NCBI GenBank assembly: GCA_905181715.1
Contig: CAJIYT010000018.1
Coordinates: 1-51,975, forward strand
Reading direction: 5' to 3'
DNA from: an uncultured Candidatus Poseidoniales archaeon
GTDB lineage: Archaea > Thermoplasmatota > Poseidoniia > Poseidoniales > Poseidoniaceae
DNA: 51,975 bases
Numbering within the stretch: position 1 is the stretch's first letter; every line of letters starts with the position of its first letter. Of this stretch, positions 36,095-44,162 are shown in pieces. The notes under the pieces are model-generated. The model made no database searches. It was not told the DNA's origin and worked only from the letters and a program-made list of their open reading frames with translations. Made by a program: the position numbers and the translations under genes.

Positions 36095-36856
36095 ATGTCA
36101 ATTAAATCCAATCCACCCTCCTTTTTTCTCAGGGTTGGCAATTTCACTCTTAACACACTCAATCGTTTTCCACCAACTAGATGGTTGGCCTTTAGAATGA
36201 GATGTTTAACCGGGTTTGAATTCCACATGCGTAACCAAGTGAAGCCCGAGAAGAAGGTTTTCGGCACAAAATACGGCGGGCACTGTGTGGCCCTCGGAGG
36301 GCTTGATGACACCAGTATCGTCTATTCAGTAGGGCTTGGTTTTGATATTTCATTTGATCTAGAATTGATTGCGACCTATGGTTTAACGGTTTTAGGGTTC
36401 GACCCGACACCCAAGTCAATCGAATACCTTCAATCAACAGAATTGCCAGACGAGTTCAAACTCTTTGACTGTGGTATGAGCGGTAAGGATGGAGTGATGA
36501 CATTCAACCCCCCAATCGATTCTACCCACGTCTCATTTACTACAACAGACAGACCAGAAACAAAAAACGAAAGTATCGAGGTCCAAATGAAAGCTCTTTC
36601 TACAATAATGAAAGAAAACCAGCACCAAGAAATCGATATTCTCAAGATGGATATCGAGGGCTCAGAATATGGCGTAATTGAAGAAATATGCGAAAATGAT
36701 ATTTCAGTAAAACAAATTCTAATCGAATTCCATCACCATTTTTCAACAATACCGGTAAGCCGCACCAAGAAGGCGATTTCTAAACTAAATGAAAAAGGAT
36801 GGAAGGTTTTCAACGTCTCGGAAAACGGCCACGAGATCTCATTAATCAGAGTCTGA
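36095..36856 (+). CDS. FkbM-family methyltransferase
   Basis: 253 aa. FkbM hallmarks are VLGFDPTPKSIEYL after the first strand and DILKMDIEGSEYGVIEEI, with a closing ILIEFHHHFS region. These enzymes methylate sugar hydroxyls in glycans, glycolipids and polyketides. It starts 13 bp after the SAM-fold gene. The stop faces the convergent GT4 gene. A role in surface glycan or glycolipid decoration is inferred. Confidence 0.88.
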   Translation: MSIKSNPPSFFLRVGNFTLNTLNRFPPTRWLAFRMRCLTGFEFHMRNQVKPEKKVFGTKYGGHCVALGGLDDTSIVYSVGLGFDISFDLELIATYGLTVLGFDPTPKSIEYLQSTELPDEFKLFDCGMSGKDGVMTFNPPIDSTHVSFTTTDRPETKNESIEVQMKALSTIMKENQHQEIDILKMDIEGSEYGVIEEICENDISVKQILIEFHHHFSTIPVSRTKKAISKLNEKGWKVFNVSENGHEISLIRV

Positions 36857-36914
36857 ATCTTCAGGTATTTTTTAATCAGCACGGGATTCTCTAATCGAAA
36901 AGTCACAATTCATC

Positions 36915-38078
36915 CTATATCACCGAAGAAAAAACAGCAAGGGTTTCTTCAACCATTCTTTCTTTGGAATATTTATCCTCTATTTTTTTCCGGGCGGCAT
37001 TAGAAAGCTCTAGCCTCATCCCCTCATCATTTTTTAATACTTTAATGGCATTTATCAATTCAGAAACATCTCCAGGTTTAACTAGTAACCCATCTCCTCT
37101 GTCTTTGATCACTTGGGAGATACCACCTATATCCGAAGCGATTACAGGAAGGCCATTCGCCATTGCTTCCAAAATGGTAAGGGGCAACCCCTCTTGCCGT
37201 GTAGTGGGCATAAGGTAGACGTCCGCAACCGCAAATAATTTAGATAATTCATCATCATCAACCCTACCGTGACACAATACTTTTTCTTCGAGTTTAAGTT
37301 TGGCGATTAGAACTTTCAACTCATCTAAATACGGACCCGTTCCAACGATATCCAATTTGATATTTTCCTCGTTGAATTCTACCATTGCCTTAACAGCATG
37401 GTGCATACCTTTCTCTTTTTCAATTCGTCCAAGACAAAGTAAGTGTAATGTATTTCGGTTAATACGGAGAGGGGGGTTTTCGGGAATATCAATGCCGTTT
37501 GCAATAACATAAACTTTGTTTTTAGCAAAAAACCTCATGTTCTTTTCCAAGGTTGGTGATACCAGAGTTATTGCGGCACTAGCGCGCCTTGTCGGTAAAT
37601 CCATTGAGAAGTATTGGCGCACTAAGATGGCGGGCATCAGAAATAACCAATGCCAATACCGGGGACTTTTTCGGGCCGAAGAAAAGAAAGTGCTTATTTC
37701 CGTAAGACTAGTGCCGTGCCAAGTAGAAACCACAGGGATATTTTGCTTTTTTGCCCAACTTAAAACTCCGCGCGCACCCATCGATTGACTATGGATAATA
37801 TCGATTGGAGCAGAGGAATGAATTTCAGATATTTTTAATCTACAAGCGCGATTCCAAGAACGACTATATCGTTGGGTTCGGGATGGTGAGAGATAATAGA
37901 TTTTGATATTACCAATATTTTCTGTAGTTGTACCATCTTGATGTGCGGTGGTGAGAATTGTAACCGTATGGCCATTTTCGATAAAACCATCACATAGATC
38001 CATGCATTGCTTTTGCATCCCCCCGAGCGCGTGAGTAGGTAATATGCGAATCATTACAAGTATGTGCATTTCAATCAT
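36915..38078 (-). CDS. GT4-family glycosyltransferase
   Basis: 387 aa. A GT-B enzyme: N-terminal IRILPTHALGGMQKQCMDL with the acceptor-side glycine loop, middle VIANGIDIP, LLCLGRIEKEKGMHHAVKA, and the C-terminal nucleotide-sugar site PTTRQEGLPLTILEAMANGLPVI plus EAM-type E-x7-E spacing. It transfers sugars to lipid or glycan acceptors. ATG 38078 overlaps the stop of the orphan upstream gene (ATGA); internal ATGs at 38069 and 38054 are also possible starts. Confidence 0.92.
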   Translation of the reverse strand: MIEMHILVMIRILPTHALGGMQKQCMDLCDGFIENGHTVTILTTAHQDGTTTENIGNIKIYYLSPSRTQRYSRSWNRACRLKISEIHSSAPIDIIHSQSMGARGVLSWAKKQNIPVVSTWHGTSLTEISTFFSSARKSPRYWHWLFLMPAILVRQYFSMDLPTRRASAAITLVSPTLEKNMRFFAKNKVYVIANGIDIPENPPLRINRNTLHLLCLGRIEKEKGMHHAVKAMVEFNEENIKLDIVGTGPYLDELKVLIAKLKLEEKVLCHGRVDDDELSKLFAVADVYLMPTTRQEGLPLTILEAMANGLPVIASDIGGISQVIKDRGDGLLVKPGDVSELINAIKVLKNDEGMRLELSNAARKKIEDKYSKERMVEETLAVFSSVI

Positions 38079-39760
38079 CCCGGTAGGTTTTCATTTTGAC
38101 CAGTTGTACGATATAAGGCCTTCAAACAACCTTCATAATCACTATCTTCACCATTTATTAGGGCTAAACCGGCATCGAGAACTCCCTTGACAGAATGAGC
38201 CCAAGCCCCACCCTTTTCTCGGGCATTATTCTCAAACTGCCACTCTTTTCCCTTCGAACGCCCAGCAGCCGTAAGCCAAGCCCAACCGGCAGCAGCATCA
38301 TCGATATTTTTGCGGTTAGAAATAGCGATTCGTTCCGCTTTACCCTGGCCATCGATGAGGCCAGTAAGGATTAGATCGTTAATGACCCCAACAACACCGG
38401 TTATGGCGCCGCGCTGATAAGGAAATATTTTCATTTTATCGGATCGGTTTTTTTTCTTATCCAAATCTTTCAAAAATCTTCCAAAACCAATTTTCTTTTC
38501 CAACTGTTCCGACCATAATTCTTCAGCGACGTCAGCATCTATCCCCGAATCGATCAAACCCTGAAGGCCATGGTTCTCCCATAGGGCGTGCAAGATACTG
38601 TTTAGTGGGGCAGAAATAATTTCTACAGCACTGCCTTCTCTTTCAGAGGTTGCCCCCTTGGCATTTATGCGTATACCGCTCCCCATAGCGCCAATAAGAA
38701 CATGATTTGCCAAATCCCTTTCCGCTTCAGAACCAGTTGCCTCTTTCAAAGCATCAATGGGGTTGTCAAACCACATTTCAGACATTATTATACCATCATC
38801 AACGTGATTCAAAAGAGCCATTTTCAGTCGTTCATCAAGCCTAGCTTCGTTTAGTGTCAAACCCAACCACGCATCAAACAATACATCGACAGCAGCAAGC
38901 CCACCTTCGCTAATTTCTCCATCATGACCCTTTGGCCCCCAGATGACCTTTGGGGTTAGAATCGATCTAAGATTTGGGGGCAATACAGAAAGTGCAAGGT
39001 GGTGGATGAATGAACCCTTATCCTTTTTTTGAAAACGGTCAAAACCAATTGCAACCTTTGAACCGTCAATCATTTCTAAGAGGATATACCCCTCTCCAGA
39101 CATTTTCTCATCCTGGATAGCAACGGGGTCTAATCCCGCAGTATACCAGACCAGACCATCTTTTTTGAAAACAAATCTTGAGCGGCTGAGAACCTCATCT
39201 AGCCACCCATCGGGGATTGCTGGCTTCGGCCCGGAACAAACAAAACCCCCTCTCCAAGAGAAGAAGTGGTACCCCCTCTTTGCATGATTCTCCCAGGCTG
39301 CCATTCGTAGAGTTGGCATGTGATGGTTTTGGATAGCAGCAAGATAGAGCGGTTTACCGTCCCCTTTGCGAATAAAAGAGGCTTTACCAAAAGAGGGGTG
39401 TTTGAAATCACCGACAATAGAAATCTCCTCTTCGTGTGACGCAATCAATGAACCAGCCCATGCTTTTGCTAAAGGATCTCCACGTTTGGCCATCATTCTC
39501 TGAGCTAACCATTTCCGGTCTTGGCGTTTACGCAGTACCTTGTTTATCTCACGCAGCGTTTTGGTAACTGGATCGGTTCTACCCCATGACAATTTACCGC
39601 TCCAGGATATTTCTGGCAACAGAGACTCCCCGTCTTCGAGCAACACATCGAGATTCCTTCGGATTCTTTTTTGGGTATCGACATTTGCTTGTTTGGTCCC
39701 ACGCATACGCATGCGCTGCTTCTGTTTACCAGGAAACTCAACCGGGCTAGGGCCTGCCAT
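38075..39760 (-). CDS. Large soluble orphan protein, unknown
   Basis: About 561 aa from ATG 39760, preceded by GGGGTGG; a TTG five codons upstream is possible. No transmembrane helix, signal or cofactor motif was recognised. The start is basic (KQKQRMRMRGTKQ), the middle has alternating strands (YLAAIQNHHMPTLRMAAW, FFSWRGGFVCSGPKP), and the C-terminal half is helical with a Gly/Ala-rich stretch (GAITGVVGVINDLILTGLIDG). It sits between dphB and a GT4 gene with near-overlap on both sides. Either a translation-related or a glycan-related role is possible from context; none is shown by sequence. Confidence 0.75.
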   Translation of the reverse strand: MAGPSPVEFPGKQKQRMRMRGTKQANVDTQKRIRRNLDVLLEDGESLLPEISWSGKLSWGRTDPVTKTLREINKVLRKRQDRKWLAQRMMAKRGDPLAKAWAGSLIASHEEEISIVGDFKHPSFGKASFIRKGDGKPLYLAAIQNHHMPTLRMAAWENHAKRGYHFFSWRGGFVCSGPKPAIPDGWLDEVLSRSRFVFKKDGLVWYTAGLDPVAIQDEKMSGEGYILLEMIDGSKVAIGFDRFQKKDKGSFIHHLALSVLPPNLRSILTPKVIWGPKGHDGEISEGGLAAVDVLFDAWLGLTLNEARLDERLKMALLNHVDDGIIMSEMWFDNPIDALKEATGSEAERDLANHVLIGAMGSGIRINAKGATSEREGSAVEIISAPLNSILHALWENHGLQGLIDSGIDADVAEELWSEQLEKKIGFGRFLKDLDKKKNRSDKMKIFPYQRGAITGVVGVINDLILTGLIDGQGKAERIAISNRKNIDDAAAGWAWLTAAGRSKGKEWQFENNAREKGGAWAHSVKGVLDAGLALINGEDSDYEGCLKALYRTTGQNENLPG

Positions 39761-39784
39761 ATAGCCACCCCACAAACCAATGTC

Positions 39785-40639
39785 TCATGACTGCTTCGCC
39801 CACCGCGAGAGAGCGGCATTTTCAACATCACTTTCATTTGCAGGTATCACCATACAATGCAACCCCCCTTCCTTAGAAGAGATTAGTTCACCTAGAACAC
39901 CGTAGTTAATTCCTTGACGGGAGGTGCCCATATCACTACAAAGAACACATTTTATTGACTCTATTTCAAAAAGTAATTTTTTACAGGATTCAAGACGTAG
40001 AGCCGCTAAATTATCATCAGAACCCATATCACCTATCGTCGAATTTAATTTCTCACACATTAAACGAATGGAATTTATTGCATCTCGTGGTTGCATTGGC
40101 TTTTGATTACCGGTTCCTGAACCAGTAGGATCGAGATCGAAAAGCACCAACGTGTGCATATTCAGCGCTCTATTTACCGCGATTACTTCTAACGGAGAGG
40201 TAACTATCCACTCTCCATAAGGATAGGTCAGAGTTGTTTGTCGGCCAAAGCGATAGTTCGAGAGTCCAACAGCGCCGGTGACTAAAGTCGTAATCGAAAT
40301 ACCATGTACAACATGACACGAGATGGCAGCAGCATCTGCTTGAAGCTGTAAATCAACATGAGTTGTTGCCTGAAGAGGGTCCCCTATTACCAACAATGCA
40401 ACAGCAGATTTTGCCGCTAAGGAGAGAATTCTTTCGGGATTTTCAACCTCTGGTCGCATAATCAACTCGACAGGGCCAACTAACTCTTCTAAACGCGCCA
40501 CATCCTCATCAAACCATCTGGCAGTATACGCCTCAAGAAAGCGATAATCCGCATTTTTCATTCTCTGTACGGCTTCGACGGTCATCCCATCAATAGCACC
40601 CATACCGATTCCTATCAATACGAGTCCAGCCTCCGTCAT
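39785..40639 (-). CDS. dphB: Diphthine synthase
   Basis: 284 aa from ATG 40639 with a G-rich run upstream; a TTG two codons earlier is possible. Tetrapyrrole-methylase fold: LVLIGIGMGAIDGMT, ADYRFLEAYTA, LVIGDPLQATTHVDL and the HVVHGISITTLVTGAVGLSNYR region split over the active site. It trimethylates the modified histidine of elongation factor 2 during diphthamide synthesis, an archaeal/eukaryotic trait. Only 35 bp separate it from the divergent trm5. Confidence 0.93.
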   Translation of the reverse strand: MTEAGLVLIGIGMGAIDGMTVEAVQRMKNADYRFLEAYTARWFDEDVARLEELVGPVELIMRPEVENPERILSLAAKSAVALLVIGDPLQATTHVDLQLQADAAAISCHVVHGISITTLVTGAVGLSNYRFGRQTTLTYPYGEWIVTSPLEVIAVNRALNMHTLVLFDLDPTGSGTGNQKPMQPRDAINSIRLMCEKLNSTIGDMGSDDNLAALRLESCKKLLFEIESIKCVLCSDMGTSRQGINYGVLGELISSKEGGLHCMVIPANESDVENAALSRWAKQS

Positions 40640-40674
40640 CCTCAAACCCCCCTCTCGTCTCGGATGTATCGAGC

Positions 40675-41715
40675 ATGATGCGCCATTTGAGCGTGCCGAG
40701 AAACGATACTGCCCTTTGGATAGAATATCTTTCTAAAAGGGACTGGCTGGCGGCTAGCGTAGCAATTCAAGATTTAGGTGCCAGGAGAGGAATCCCTCTC
40801 AACCAATCAGCACCTCTCGATATTAAGGGGCTACCAACAGTAGACCTAGAGCCTAAAGTATCAGGGCCAAAGCACTGGACCGATAGGCTCCCACAGAATC
40901 TATTCGAAAGATATTCAGACATATGGCCAACATCAAACGACCAATTAGGCGATTTAGTAATTCTAAAAATACCAGACGAGGTAAAAGAATTCAAGGACGA
41001 AATCGGCAAAGCGATATTAGCTCATAGCGAAAGAGTAAGACTTGTTTGTGAAGACAAGGGAGTTAAGGGAGAGTTTCGGGTTAGAGATTTACAAATAATT
41101 GCGAGCCGAGACGGTACTATCACTACACGAACACAAGTCAAGGAGCATTCAAAAAAACTGTGGATCGACCCAGCAAAGGCGTACTATTCTCCACGTCTCG
41201 GGACCGAGCGACTAAACACGTTCGAAGAGGGTGTAAATCTCTCAAAACGCTTGTCTAGACCGATTGTCATCTGCGACCCATATGCCGGTGTCGGACCCAA
41301 TCTTTCCTTATTTGATAACGAGGATTTCGTTGAGATGATTATCGCATCCGACCTTAATCCCGATGCGGTCGAATTACTCAAATTAAACCTATCAAACAAA
41401 TCGTCAATTAGTTGCAGCGATGCACGCCAAATAGCAGAAAAACACAAACATAAAGCTGATTTATTGTTAGTAAATCTACCTCATGACAGTATCGATCATC
41501 TACCCAGCCTACTAACTCTACTAGCGCGTGGCCACGAAGTGATGATTAGAGGGTGGGCAATAATTAGTAAGGACAAAATAACAGAAACAAAAACAAAAAT
41601 AAAAGAAATTATTCAAAATCACAAGATCATAGAACTTGATGTCACCCCGATCAAAAGCTATAGCCCACAAGACGAGGTAATTCGTTTTCAAATACGAATT
41701 CACTTCAACGACTGA
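40675..41715 (+). CDS. trm5: tRNA (guanine-N1-)-methyltransferase Trm5
   Basis: 346 aa; ATG 40675 or 40678. The central ferredoxin-like region is followed by a class I SAM domain: PIVICDPYAGVGPNLSLF, ASDLNPDAVELLKLNL and the NLPHDS motif typical of Trm5/TYW2 enzymes. It makes m1G37 in tRNA, guarding reading frame, and is the archaeal/eukaryotic solution as opposed to bacterial TrmD. TYW2-type wyosine enzymes are the main alternative. Confidence 0.9.
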   Translation: MMRHLSVPRNDTALWIEYLSKRDWLAASVAIQDLGARRGIPLNQSAPLDIKGLPTVDLEPKVSGPKHWTDRLPQNLFERYSDIWPTSNDQLGDLVILKIPDEVKEFKDEIGKAILAHSERVRLVCEDKGVKGEFRVRDLQIIASRDGTITTRTQVKEHSKKLWIDPAKAYYSPRLGTERLNTFEEGVNLSKRLSRPIVICDPYAGVGPNLSLFDNEDFVEMIIASDLNPDAVELLKLNLSNKSSISCSDARQIAEKHKHKADLLLVNLPHDSIDHLPSLLTLLARGHEVMIRGWAIISKDKITETKTKIKEIIQNHKIIELDVTPIKSYSPQDEVIRFQIRIHFND

Positions 41716-41753
41716 GCACCAATATATTGAATGTGAATCCCTTAGGATGGTTC

Positions 41754-41882
41754 ATGCAGGGAATGGTTGAATGCGTCTGTGGTCGTAAAATAGACTTAGC
41801 CGGAGAAACTCCACGATTAGATGGAACCAAAGTATTCTGTGTCGTTTGTGGCGCAACAACAACACATTATCTAGGGAAATAA
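41754..41882 (+). CDS. 42-aa zinc-ribbon microprotein
   Basis: A complete frame ATG 41754 to TAA 41882 encodes 42 residues with two Cys knuckles, VECVCGRK and FCVVCGAT, 20 residues apart, ending THYLGK. AGGATGG precedes the start. It lies 38 bp after trm5 and just before the convergent tRNA-Asp. Its size and knuckle pattern recall small zinc-ribbon proteins of the translation or transcription apparatus, but no family was identified. Confidence 0.6.
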   Translation: MQGMVECVCGRKIDLAGETPRLDGTKVFCVVCGATTTHYLGK

Positions 41883-41886
41883 AGAA

Positions 41887-41958
41887 CGCCCGTGCCGGGA
41901 ATCGAACCCGGGTCAAGGGATCGACAACCCCTCATGATAACCGCTACACCACACGGGC
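41887..41958 (-). tRNA. tRNA-Asp (GUC)
   Basis: On the minus strand a 72-nt cloverleaf starts GCCCGTG and closes with CACGGGC plus discriminator G. The anticodon loop TTGTCGA (stem AGGGG/TCCCT) gives GUC; the T-arm is CCGGG-TTCGATT-CCCGG. G73 is the expected identity base for aspartate. No intron, and CCA is not encoded. Confidence 0.96.
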
Positions 41959-41982
41959 AGGCGCATCGCCCTGTGGCAACCG

Positions 41983-41990
41983 CTATTTAA
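41983..41990. promoter_or_regulatory. Near-palindromic TATA element between tRNA-Asp and the aldolase fusion gene
   Basis: CTATTTAA reads TTAAATAG on the other strand. It lies 25-32 nt upstream of the tRNA-Asp 5' end, ideal for a TATA box, and about 32-39 nt upstream of the plus-strand ATG at 42022, so it may serve both directions. Confidence 0.5.
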
Positions 41991-42021
41991 CTCGCTCTCA
42001 GTCGGTTGTACGGGGCACACC

Positions 42022-43287
42022 ATGACCAAACGCAGAACTTCGGTTGAAAAGTCTAGAGACGAGGCCGATTTAGAGGCGGTCGGCGATCTCTTCGGCAGCG
42101 CATTTGGTGGCTCTGAAGAAGCAGAAACCCCTGCGGAAGACAGCCCACCAAAAGGGCCCCCAAACGGACCACCAAACGGACCACCAAGCGGACCACCAAG
42201 CGGACCGCCAAACGGACCACCAAGCGGACCCCCAAGCGGACCTCCAAGCCGACCACCAAGCGGGCCACCAGGCGGATTGCCGCCAACCCCTCCAACCAAT
42301 TCTCCAATCCCCCCTCTTGAGGAAGAAGCGGCTGATTTTGACGACAACGAAAGCGATGTGCTAGAACCTCTGGCTAAGGAAAACGAGCCGGAAACCGTCG
42401 AAGAACCGGCGATTATAGAGGAAGAGCAAATCGAAGAAGAAATTCAGGTGGAAACCACCCCCCCTCTCTCCGAACAAAAAGCCAACCAACCGGTGGAGGA
42501 ACTAGTTGAGGAACCCAGCATAGTAAAAGCAATTATACCATCAGCAGACCGAACAAAAGCCTCTGATGAAGAGATGGGCCGCCTGTCTGCAGAGGTGACC
42601 AATCTTCGCCAGAGTCTTGCCGGGGCTGTTGACATTATCGAAGAAATGGAAACACCCCCGATGCCCCCGGTGGTTTTCCAAGACATCATTGTTCCAGATC
42701 ATCTCGTAGTCAGTATTGCTAGACTTTCACGGCAATTGAACCGCGACGGCTTGGTCAGAGCGAGTATGGGCACCATTTCCATGCTCCATCCAGAAATGCC
42801 AGGAGTAATGATTTCTACCAAAGAGGGAGTGTTGTTAGCGAGACTCGACGAACGGGACATTGTAGTAGGGCGGTTAGGCGAAAAGATGCCGGCCCACGCA
42901 CCAGAGGACTGGCGACTACTCGAGGTCTTATTGGCTTCAAAAAGTCTTGAAACAAACGGTCCAGCAACTTGTATCCATGCCCACGGACCATATACTACAG
43001 CGGCCAGCTGCGAAAAGGATTTGATCGTATGTGCTCCAATCGACTATGCTGGTAAAAAGCATATTGGGAAAATTATCATTGTCGATCCAGACACTGATAA
43101 TCCTGAGGATTTCTTACGTCAAACCGCTGAAGCACTAAAGCAGGGTGGAATGAAATGCGTAGTAATTAGAGGGCATGGCGCGTTTGTAGTCGGGACAACT
43201 CTAGAAGACGCATGGGCTAATGCGGCTATGCTTGAACACAGCATGAAAATCGTATTATTAGCAAGACAAGCAAACATCAAGGTTTGA
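42022..43287 (+). CDS. Proline-rich repeat protein fused to a class II aldolase/adducin domain
   Basis: 421 aa. Residues 1-44 are charged and acidic. Residues 45-84 are ten tandem GPPN/GPPS-type tetrapeptides. A Pro/Glu-rich spacer runs to about 180, then a short helical region. From about 230 to the end is a class II aldolase/adducin fold: GTISMLHPEMPGVMIS, IHAHGPYTT (two metal His), and VIRGHGAFVVGTTLEDAW (third His). Family members are zinc-dependent sugar-phosphate aldolases or epimerases, or non-catalytic adducin heads. The long disordered N-terminal extension is unusual. The 3' end overlaps guaAA by 11 bp on the opposite strand. Confidence 0.82.
   Translation: MTKRRTSVEKSRDEADLEAVGDLFGSAFGGSEEAETPAEDSPPKGPPNGPPNGPPSGPPSGPPNGPPSGPPSGPPSRPPSGPPGGLPPTPPTNSPIPPLEEEAADFDDNESDVLEPLAKENEPETVEEPAIIEEEQIEEEIQVETTPPLSEQKANQPVEELVEEPSIVKAIIPSADRTKASDEEMGRLSAEVTNLRQSLAGAVDIIEEMETPPMPPVVFQDIIVPDHLVVSIARLSRQLNRDGLVRASMGTISMLHPEMPGVMISTKEGVLLARLDERDIVVGRLGEKMPAHAPEDWRLLEVLLASKSLETNGPATCIHAHGPYTTAASCEKDLIVCAPIDYAGKKHIGKIIIVDPDTDNPEDFLRQTAEALKQGGMKCVVIRGHGAFVVGTTLEDAWANAAMLEHSMKIVLLARQANIKV
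42154..42273 (+). repeat. 12-bp coding minisatellite (GPPx tetrapeptides)
   Basis: Ten tandem 12-bp units close to GGACCACCAAGC encode Gly-Pro-Pro-Asn/Ser repeats. Units differ mostly at third positions and at the last codon, suggesting expansion under selection for the peptide. Confidence 0.88.
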
Positions 43288-43891
43288 TTTGTTCTCGATT
43301 TGAGCGACATAATGCGACAAAATTTTCGAACATTTCTTTGCCGTATTCAGAATCGTTAACCTCGGGATGAAACTGCAAACCAAAACGATCACCCTTTTGG
43401 TTTTCCATACCTTGAACCTTGCAACTTGGACTACTAGCAGTAACAAAGAAACCTTCTGGCATTTCGTGAACTTCATCATTATGGCTTTCCCATACAATTT
43501 GGGTCTCAGCGGTGTTGGCAAAAATGACACCCCCCTCGTTCTCCAGGGCTATTTCCATTGCTCCAAATTCTGGTTCTGGGGCTTCACGCGCTGCACCTCC
43601 ATAAAATCTAGCCATAAACTGATGGCCGGCACAAATACCTAGAATCGGTACATCAAGCTCGAGAAAAGCTCCACAATTCCCTAACTCTCCAGTTAATCCT
43701 ACACGAGCAGCCCCGCCGGAAAGAATCAAACCATCCAATTTCCGTAAATTATCGACCGGCGTATCATTATCAACGATGATAGTGTCGACGCCCAAATATC
43801 GAAGCATCCTCCATTCGCGGTGAGTCCACTGTCCGCCGTTATCGATAACATCGATGGTAAGTGAATCTTCTTCGGTCATACTGCGCCCCAT
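43277..43891 (-). CDS. guaAA: GMP synthase glutamine amidotransferase subunit
   Basis: 204 aa from ATG 43891; ATG 43879 gives the more usual 200 aa. Class I amidotransferase: TIDVIDNGGQWTHREWRMLR, the nucleophile GICAGHQFM, SHNDEV and GLQFHPEVND. It supplies ammonia to the separate GuaAB ATP-pyrophosphatase, the split arrangement usual in archaea; guaAB is not in this window. It converges on the aldolase fusion and diverges from rpo12. Confidence 0.93.
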   Translation of the reverse strand: MGRSMTEEDSLTIDVIDNGGQWTHREWRMLRYLGVDTIIVDNDTPVDNLRKLDGLILSGGAARVGLTGELGNCGAFLELDVPILGICAGHQFMARFYGGAAREAPEPEFGAMEIALENEGGVIFANTAETQIVWESHNDEVHEMPEGFFVTASSPSCKVQGMENQKGDRFGLQFHPEVNDSEYGKEMFENFVALCRSNREQIKP

Positions 43892-43970
43892 TCATGTCGC
43901 TTCGCGGCCCACACATGAACCTTGTCTGGCCAGAGGACACATTCAAAACCGGATGGTAGGTCGCGGGGCC

Positions 43971-44120
43971 ATGGCAGAAGCTGTGGACTACCGCTGCGCA
44001 CAATGCGGAAGCATTGAAAATTTCACTAGAATAGAGAACGGAATCAGCTGCAAAGCATGTGGTTCGAGAATCTTCAGTAAACTTCGCCGAACTGGTTTCA
44101 AAGTTCTACAAGCGGAATGA
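43971..44120 (+). CDS. rpoP: RNA polymerase subunit Rpo12 (RpoP)
   Basis: 49 aa from ATG 43971; an upstream in-frame ATG at 43854 would lie in the divergent guaAA and add 39 unrelated residues. YRCAQCGS and ISCKACGSRIFSKLR form the zinc ribbon of the archaeal Rpo12 / eukaryotic RPABC4 family, ending in basic residues. It bridges the assembly platform of RNA polymerase. Confidence 0.93.
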   Translation: MAEAVDYRCAQCGSIENFTRIENGISCKACGSRIFSKLRRTGFKVLQAE

Positions 44121-44162
44121 TTGCGCAAGGCTCATGAACTGCTGACTATGACGTGCTGATGC

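Noticed and set aside
42053..42364. Additional ORFs across the proline-rich repeat, rich in Arg/Val or in His/Gln/Ala/Asp
   Set aside because: They are out-of-frame readings of the 12-bp minisatellite; only the 42022 frame continues into a recognisable domain.
43854..43970. 39-residue extension of Rpo12
   Set aside because: It overlaps the guaAA start, bears no similarity to the family, and the ATG at 43971 gives the normal length.
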